Positions 1 through 3,244 of a DNA stretch of 5,173 nt are shown here, piece by piece. The position numbers were made by a program, and so were the translations under genes. Where the stretch lies: positions 1-5,173 of the forward strand of contig JAGGYO010000312.1 of the NCBI GenBank assembly GCA_021162505.1, read 5' to 3'. Below the pieces are notes generated by a model that saw only the letters and a program-made list of their open reading frames with translations, had not been told where the DNA came from and did not search any database. The DNA is from a bacterium (lineage in GTDB: Bacteria > AUK180). Positions within the stretch are counted from its first letter, which is position 1, and every line of letters starts with the position of its first letter.

Positions 1-1
1 A

Positions 2-256
2 CTAATAGTTAATGCTGGAATATTGGGACTTATTTCCTATTTTCTAATATTTATTAATCTATTATCAAGAGGGTTTAAATTTATTAAAAACACACGATAT
101 AATTTTATTGCTCTAATTTTTTTATCGACAACTCTAATTTTTTTAATGCATAGTCTTTCCTATGATCTGTCAGTAGTATTCAAAATGAATGCCTATTTTT
201 ATACCTTTGCAGGACTAATAACGGTAGCGGAAAATGAAGAAAAGAATACTTTTTGA
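2..256 (+). CDS. C-terminal end of an O-antigen ligase/polymerase-like membrane protein (partial)
   Basis: The reading frame is open from the left edge, so the true start lies outside the window; 84 residues remain before TGA at 254-256. The visible part begins LIVNAGILGLISYF, matching the 'E/N-x-GilGl' segment that opens a late transmembrane helix in O-antigen ligase (WaaL) and Wzy/O-antigen polymerase proteins. A short basic loop (RGFKFIKNTR) and a second helix (FIALIFLSTTLIFLMHSL) follow, then SYD and a hydrophobic end, as is usual near the C-terminus of this superfamily. These are inner-membrane proteins that polymerise polysaccharide repeat units or transfer the chain to an acceptor. Polymerase and ligase cannot be told apart from this fragment. 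The gene overlaps the downstream glycosyltransferase by 23 nt, implying co-transcription and probably translational coupling. Family assignment rests on pattern recognition of the tail and on the neighbours. Confidence 0.72.
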   Translation, partial: LIVNAGILGLISYFLIFINLLSRGFKFIKNTRYNFIALIFLSTTLIFLMHSLSYDLSVVFKMNAYFYTFAGLITVAENEEKNTF

Positions 257-1289
257 TGCACTTATTCTTTCATCAAAAAACACTGGAGTTGCCCGCGGGA
301 TCTTGGAAATTTTAGAAGACATTAAAGGGAAAGAGAATGTTTTTATTCTCGCAAATAAATTTTTCCCGTTGGAAAGGAAAGATTATAAGCTAATATTTAT
401 ACCCCATTCACATATTCCTTTTATTCGAATCCCATTTCAATTATTTATTATTCCGTTTTTCATGATCATTAATAATTTTAAAACTTATTTTTCTCCAACA
501 CATATCTTACCAATTCTTAAATATGGGAAATATATTATTGTTATGCATGATCTTATGTTATACAAAGTTCGCCGCAAATACCCCTTTCTAAAATCTATTC
601 TTTACCATTTTTATTATCACATTATTTTTCAAAATAGTGATGAGTTTATTACTCCTTCAGAACATACAAAGAAAGATTTATTGAATTTTACGAAAAAACC
701 GATCAAGGTTATTCCTTGGAAAATCGGAAAGATATCCCAGTGCAAAAGTGAACGCCGTCACTTTAAAGAAAATTTTGAGTATATTTTAACTGTCGGTTCA
801 TTGGAAAAGGGAAAAAACCTTGATTATCTTATCAATGCATATAGTGTTATGAAAAACGATCTGAAAAACAGATATAAACTTATTATTACGGGAAAAAATA
901 TAAATAGCGGTAAATCAATTATGAAATTTATTAAAAAATATCACTTAGAAAACAATGTGCTCTTTACAGGTTTTGTAAGTGATGAACGACTGATTTCATT
1001 ATATAGAAGTGCAGCGTTATTTGTATTTCCCTCAAAATATGAAGGTTTTGGTTTCCCCGTTTTAGAAGCAATTTATTTCGGGGTTCCTACAATTTGCTCA
1101 GATTCCTCCGCCCTGAAAGAAATATTATATGATCCAATATTTCGTTTCCCCCTGAACAATGTACGGTATTTGGCGGAACTCATGGAAAAAATGATTGTTG
1201 ATAGTAATTATATAAACAAATGGAATATGTTCAGAAAAACCTATACATTTAATGATCTATTGGGGTATGAAGAAATATTTAATGATTAA
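234..1289 (+). CDS. GT4-family glycosyltransferase (GT-B fold)
   Basis: A 351-residue protein of normal length for GT4 enzymes, which transfer a sugar from a nucleotide-sugar donor to a growing glycan at the cytoplasmic face of the inner membrane. Residues 1-35 (MKKRILFDALILSSKNTGVAR) form the first Rossmann strand and a glycine-containing loop typical of the acceptor domain. MHDL at 104-107 is the usual end of an acceptor-domain strand, and PSEHTKKDL at 141-149 is the conserved S-x-x-T-x-x-D/E-L element. The donor domain starts around 183 with YILTVGSLEKGKN; the lysine of the usual RKN is kept, but the preceding arginine is glycine. NVLFTGFVSDERL (241-253) and the EX7E motif E270-GFGFPVL-E278 followed by FGVP identify the GT4 donor site. 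The ATG at 234 lies inside the preceding gene and has only a weak purine stretch (GCGGAA) before it, consistent with translational coupling. Donor and acceptor sugars cannot be read from sequence. Confidence 0.93.
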   Translation: MKKRILFDALILSSKNTGVARGILEILEDIKGKENVFILANKFFPLERKDYKLIFIPHSHIPFIRIPFQLFIIPFFMIINNFKTYFSPTHILPILKYGKYIIVMHDLMLYKVRRKYPFLKSILYHFYYHIIFQNSDEFITPSEHTKKDLLNFTKKPIKVIPWKIGKISQCKSERRHFKENFEYILTVGSLEKGKNLDYLINAYSVMKNDLKNRYKLIITGKNINSGKSIMKFIKKYHLENNVLFTGFVSDERLISLYRSAALFVFPSKYEGFGFPVLEAIYFGVPTICSDSSALKEILYDPIFRFPLNNVRYLAELMEKMIVDSNYINKWNMFRKTYTFNDLLGYEEIFND

Positions 1290-1296
1290 ATTATTC

Positions 1297-1301
1297 AGGA
1301 G
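1297..1301 (+). promoter_or_regulatory. Ribosome binding site of the methyltransferase gene
   Basis: AGGAG lies six bases before the ATG at 1308, inside the 18-nt gap after the glycosyltransferase stop. It fixes the methyltransferase start and shows that this gene has its own strong initiation signal, unlike the overlapping gene before it. Confidence 0.85.
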
Positions 1302-1307
1302 CTATAA

Positions 1308-2063
1308 ATGAGTATAAAGGTCCTACAAAAAGTATGGGATAAATTGGGGAAAGAAGATCCTTTATGGGCTGTACTTTCCATTTCTCAGAAAAAAGGAAAT
1401 AAGTGGAACATTAAAGAATTTTTTGAAACTGGTGAAAGGGAAATTAATAATTTGATGGATTATCTTAATAGATTGAACATTAAACTGGATAAGAATAAAG
1501 CATTAGATTTCGGTTGCGGGGTTGGACGATTAACACGGGCAATGACTCCTTATTTCAGTGAAATTGTCGGAGTAGATATTGCACCTTCTATGATCAAAAT
1601 AGCAAAGGAGCTCAATGACAATAAGGATAAGTGCGTATATATTTTGAATGAAACAGAAAATTTAGAAATATTCAAAGATGATACATTTGACTTTATCTAT
1701 ACTAATATTACATTGGGTCATATGAAGAAAAAATATGCAAGAAAATATATAGAGGAATTTTTTAGGATTTTGAGACCAAATGGTACTGTGATTTTTCAAC
1801 TGCCCGGTCATTATAGAATGATAAATAATAAAAATAAAGTTATGTTTCGAGGTATTGTTCTTAATATTATTCCCAAATTAATTATAGATTTCTTTTTTCG
1901 CTGGAGAAAATATAAAAAAGAAACATTAATGGATGAATATTTCCATTCAAAAACTTCAATAATAAAATTAATCAAAAAGAATTCAGGTAAGATCATTGAT
2001 ATTGTTGAAAGTAAAGGTGAAAGTATTATTGATCTAAGTTTCTATTGTATAAAATCAGATTAA
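1308..2063 (+). CDS. Class I SAM-dependent methyltransferase, probably acting on a surface glycan
   Basis: A 251-residue protein. Motif I, ALDFGCGVGRLT (65-76), is the glycine-rich SAM-binding loop after strand 1. VGVDIAPSMIKIA (88-99) is motif II, with D90 placed to bind the SAM ribose. FDFIYTNITLGHM (127-139) is the strand-4 region of Methyltransf_11/25 domains, and EEFFRILRPNGTVIFQLPG (149-167) is the usual helix and strand-5 'LkPGG' region with N in place of the first G. The N-terminal cap (WDKLG.EDPLWAVLS...KWNIKEFFETG, about 10-42) resembles a recurrent subgroup of uncharacterised methyltransferases that also carry a W-x6-DPLWA lead. A basic, hydrophobic stretch at 183-203 (IVLNIIPKLIIDFFFRWRKYK) could be an amphipathic membrane-contact helix. 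Position after a GT4 enzyme and a ligase/polymerase suggests O-methylation of a sugar or of the glycan end; the substrate is inferred from context only. It is the last plus-strand gene of this operon. Confidence 0.9.
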   Translation: MSIKVLQKVWDKLGKEDPLWAVLSISQKKGNKWNIKEFFETGEREINNLMDYLNRLNIKLDKNKALDFGCGVGRLTRAMTPYFSEIVGVDIAPSMIKIAKELNDNKDKCVYILNETENLEIFKDDTFDFIYTNITLGHMKKKYARKYIEEFFRILRPNGTVIFQLPGHYRMINNKNKVMFRGIVLNIIPKLIIDFFFRWRKYKKETLMDEYFHSKTSIIKLIKKNSGKIIDIVESKGESIIDLSFYCIKSD

Positions 2064-2109
2064 GTTATAAAAATGTGAATTATGATGAGATCAATCACCT
2101 TCTGATTTT
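2051..2109. terminator. Possible bidirectional terminator between convergent genes
   Basis: AAAATCAGA at 2051-2059 and TCTGATTTT at 2101-2109 form a perfect 9-nt inverted repeat across the 27-nt gap between the convergent stop codons. Read on the plus strand, the right arm runs into a T-rich stretch (TTTTGTTTTTG). Both arms lie inside the ends of the coding regions, and the 41-nt loop is long for an intrinsic terminator. The match may also reflect that both proteins end in similar residues (KSD and KSEGD). No better terminator is visible in the gap. Confidence 0.28.
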
Positions 2110-2717
2110 GTTTTTGATAATTCCCAGTCATTAATAAATTTCACGATCTGGGCGATTGAATTCAAATCCTTTGATATCTCAAATTGTATAAATGTATTAT
2201 AATCGTAAATAGCGCCATCCAATTTTTGTTTTAAAAATAAGGGCAAGACACTCTCTTCAATAGTTTGACCTGTAAATATTTTAAAAGGAATAATATCCGC
2301 CATTGTTTTCAATAGTCCATTCTCATAGTTCTCATTTATCTCATATAATAATAATTTTTTCTCTCTTTTCTCTTTACCCTTGAATAAATAGAATAAGGGA
2401 CTTGATGCCATATCTGAGATAGCACAACTATCATATTTGTGTTTTAAAAAAATGTTTATGATATAAAAATCATTCTTATAAAATCCATGTTTTCTTTTTT
2501 CAATATATAGAACGAACATCATATTATTCGTTATGCGTTTTGCAAAGGCAAAGGTTGGTTTGAGAAAGATCAGTTCCATATTCACCTTCGCTGAAAATTC
2601 TCTTAAAAAGTTTATTTTTTCCATTTTTCTTCTTTTTGGAAGGATAAATGTTATATAATAAAGAAGTATCACGATGACAATACCCAAAACAATTTCGCTG
2701 ATCAAATTTATATCCAT
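2091..2717 (-). CDS. Hypothetical protein with one N-terminal membrane anchor (208 aa)
   Basis: I do not recognise the family. The start at 2717 is chosen because GGGGGA lies five bases upstream of it. The frame is open to 2834, but that extension runs into the tRNA-derived repeat and would add a basic, low-plausibility leader. A second in-frame ATG at 2723 sits directly on the purine tract. Residues 4-26 (NLISEIVLGIVIVILLYYITFIL) form one hydrophobic helix, followed by PKRRKMEK. The positive-inside rule would place the remaining 180 residues in the cytoplasm. That part is lysine-rich with mixed strand/helix character (for example FYIINIFLKHKY at 84-95) and shows no catalytic motif. Its only cysteine is at 98. 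The gene converges on the polysaccharide operon and is transcribed away from the tRNA pair on the same strand. Codon use and AT-richness resemble the neighbours, so nothing points to recent import. Confidence 0.75.
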   Translation of the reverse strand: MDINLISEIVLGIVIVILLYYITFILPKRRKMEKINFLREFSAKVNMELIFLKPTFAFAKRITNNMMFVLYIEKRKHGFYKNDFYIINIFLKHKYDSCAISDMASSPLFYLFKGKEKREKKLLLYEINENYENGLLKTMADIIPFKIFTGQTIEESVLPLFLKQKLDGAIYDYNTFIQFEISKDLNSIAQIVKFINDWELSKTKSEGD

Positions 2718-2722
2718 AATCA

Positions 2723-2728
2723 TCCCCC
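2723..2728 (-). promoter_or_regulatory. Ribosome binding site deciding the start at 2717
   Basis: On the minus strand GGGGGA precedes the ATG at 2717 by five bases. It is the only purine-rich tract in the upstream AT-rich stretch and argues against the longer in-frame start near 2834. Confidence 0.65.
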
Positions 2729-2750
2729 AAAATATATTAGCAAATAATAA

Positions 2751-2785
2751 TTGAGAAGGCAAAGCAGTTTGCTTTCTCTTCTCAA
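2751..2785. repeat. Imperfect 16-bp palindrome with a 3-nt loop
   Basis: TTGAGAAGGCAAAGCA (2751-2766) and TGCTTTCTCTTCTCAA (2770-2785) pair across the loop GTT. There are 14 Watson-Crick pairs, one G-U pair on the plus-strand RNA and one C-C mismatch. Most of it lies in repeat copy A, but the outer TTGA arm is outside the repeat, so the second copy (2909-2930) forms only the inner 9-bp hairpin. There is no following T tract in either direction, so an intrinsic terminator is not supported. Confidence 0.75.
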
Positions 2786-2829
2786 AACGCAAATCAATCC
2801 TTGATTTACTACGGAGAGAGGGGGATTCG
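2755..2829 (-). repeat. Direct repeat copy A, carrying a detached tRNA-Ser 3' tail
   Basis: This 75-nt segment matches 2909-2983 at 70 of 75 positions with a constant offset of 154 and no gaps. The last 18 nt (2812-2829) are identical to the 3' terminal 18 nt of the tRNA-Ser gene: acceptor strand, discriminator, 3' T-stem strand and part of the T loop. The rest of the tRNA is absent here, so this copy is a fragment, not a gene. Reading on the minus strand, the order is tRNA tail, hairpin AAATCAA/TTGATTT (7 bp, 2791-2807), then the AAGCAAACTGCTTTG hairpin. Confidence 0.88.
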
Positions 2830-2908
2830 GTCACGAATAAACCCTTCGAGTTTTTCTCGACCCCGACTCAGCTGTCAGTAGACATGCTTCCGTTTTTCTC
2901 ATCCCCAC
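2830..2908. other. Unique spacer between the two tRNA-tail repeats
   Basis: This 79-nt stretch is richer in G+C than the protein genes around it and has no convincing gene. It contains a small hairpin, TCGAG-TTTTT-CTCGA (2846-2860), and two related 20-nt units: CTTCGAGTTTTTCTCGACCCC at 2844-2864 and CTTCCGTTTTTCTCATCCCC at 2887-2906. On the minus strand a 23-codon frame runs from an ATG at 2902 to a TGA at 2831. The only purine tract before it touches the ATG, so translation is doubtful. Confidence 0.55.
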
Positions 2909-2930
2909 GAAAGCAAAGCAGTTTGCTTTC
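2909..2930. repeat. Perfect 9-bp hairpin downstream of the tRNA pair
   Basis: GAAAGCAAA (2909-2917), loop GCAG, TTTGCTTTC (2922-2930). It lies about 36 nt after the tRNA-Ser 3' end in the direction of tRNA transcription. The bases after it on the minus strand are GTGGGG, not T-rich, so it does not look like an intrinsic terminator. It may instead stabilise or pause the trailer RNA. Confidence 0.7.
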
Positions 2931-2942
2931 TCTTCTCAAGCC

Positions 2943-2963
2943 GTAAATCAATTCTTGATTTAC
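2943..2963 (-). repeat. Perfect 9-bp hairpin immediately after tRNA-Ser
   Basis: On the minus strand GTAAATCAA-GAA-TTGATTTAC begins only two bases after the tRNA-Ser discriminator G at 2966. A stable stem this close to the mature 3' end suggests a role in trailer processing or transcription termination. The bases after it are GGCTTGAG, so the T tract of an intrinsic terminator is missing. Confidence 0.7.
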
Positions 2964-2965
2964 TA

Positions 2966-3050
2966 CGGAGAGAGGGGGATTCGAACCCCCGGTACCTTGC
3001 GGTACAACGGTTTTCGAGACCGCCCCGTTCAACCACTCCGGCATCTCTCC
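2966..3050 (-). tRNA. tRNA-Ser, anticodon CGA (reads UCG)
   Basis: The 85-nt gene folds as a full class II tRNA. Acceptor stem GGAGAGA/TCTCTCC; D stem CCG/CGG with loop GAGTGGTTGAA; anticodon stem GCGGT/ACCGT with loop CTCGAAA (anticodon CGA at loop positions 3-5). The long variable arm has stem TACC/GGTA with a GCAA loop. T stem GGGGG/CCCCC carries loop TTCGAAT. The long variable arm and G discriminator are serine identity features. The 3' CCA is not encoded (TAG follows), so it must be added by a nucleotidyltransferase. It lies eight bases after tRNA-Arg on the same strand, presumably in one transcript. Its last 18 nt are duplicated at 2812-2829. Confidence 0.97.
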
Positions 3051-3058
3051 AAAAAAAA

Positions 3059-3132
3059 CACGCCTGAGGGGATTCGAACCCCTGACCTCTGGAACCGCAA
3101 TCCAACGCTCTATCCATCTGAGCTACAGGCGT
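3059..3132 (-). tRNA. tRNA-Arg, anticodon GCG (reads CGC/CGU)
   Basis: The 74-nt gene folds cleanly. Acceptor ACGCCTG/CAGGCGT; T8-A9; D stem GCTC/GAGC with loop AGATGGATA; anticodon stem TTGGA/TCCAG with loop TTGCGGT, giving anticodon GCG. Variable loop AGGTC; T stem AGGGG/CCCCT with loop TTCGAAT; discriminator G at 3059. CCA is not encoded; eight T residues (3058-3051) follow directly and lead into tRNA-Ser. Most bacteria read CGU/CGC/CGA with an ACG anticodon converted to inosine by TadA; an unmodified GCG anticodon would read only CGC and CGU. The glycosyltransferase gene in this window uses CGC several times. Confidence 0.97.
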
Positions 3133-3142
3133 ATAAATCCAT

Positions 3143-3170
3143 ATTTAATCATATTATCAAAAAAAATCAA
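3143..3170 (-). promoter_or_regulatory. Possible sigma-70-type promoter of the tRNA pair
   Basis: On the minus strand TTGATT (3170-3165) is followed after 16 bases by TTAAAT (3148-3143), ten bases before the tRNA-Arg 5' end at 3132. That would put the start of transcription a few bases upstream of the tRNA. Each box matches the consensus at four or so of six positions. The whole 3133-3244 gap is AT-rich, so chance matches are likely, but a tRNA promoter is expected here. I see no convincing terminator for the upstream repeat-protein gene in the same gap. Confidence 0.35.
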
Positions 3171-3244
3171 GTATTTTTGTAATTTAATATTTTAATAAAT
3201 AATCATTAATAATTTCTATTTTATCCAGTATTTCAGTGTTTTAA

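Larger units (their letters stand above)
2909..2983 (-). repeat. Direct repeat copy B, overlapping the intact tRNA-Ser gene
   Basis: This is the partner of 2755-2829. Its right 18 nt (2966-2983) are the genuine 3' end of tRNA-Ser; the rest is the DNA immediately downstream of the tRNA. Both hairpins are perfect in this copy, while copy A has mismatches in the same stems (for example G at 2789 and C at 2790 opposite A and C at 2808-2809). Copy B is therefore probably the parent, or the copy under selection. Confidence 0.88.

Noticed and set aside
1811..1996. 61-codon minus-strand frame inside the methyltransferase
   Set aside because: It is antisense to a gene with clear conserved motifs, has low-complexity hydrophobic content and no ribosome binding site.
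2524..2730. 68-codon minus-strand frame in another frame of the hypothetical gene
   Set aside because: It overlaps the better-supported 208-codon frame, which has the membrane helix and the ribosome binding site.
2718..2834. In-frame N-terminal extension of the minus-strand hypothetical gene up to a GTG at 2834
   Set aside because: The extension translates the tRNA-tail repeat into a basic leader, and a good ribosome binding site points to the ATG at 2717. The same peptide-like sequence appears in the other repeat copy, as expected for a non-coding duplicate.
2831..2902. 23-codon minus-strand frame (MRKTEACLL... ending VYS) in the spacer between repeats
   Set aside because: The GGGG before its ATG has no spacing, the length is within chance expectation, and the region looks like structured non-coding DNA.
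2943..2963. Hairpin after tRNA-Ser as an intrinsic terminator
   Set aside because: The stem is perfect but AT-rich and is followed by GGCTTGAG, not a T tract; the second hairpin at 2909-2930 also lacks one.
2899..3182. Open frames on both strands across the tRNA pair
   Set aside because: They translate the tRNA genes themselves or their complement (for example ERGIRTPG-type and GFESP-type strings), a well-known annotation artefact.
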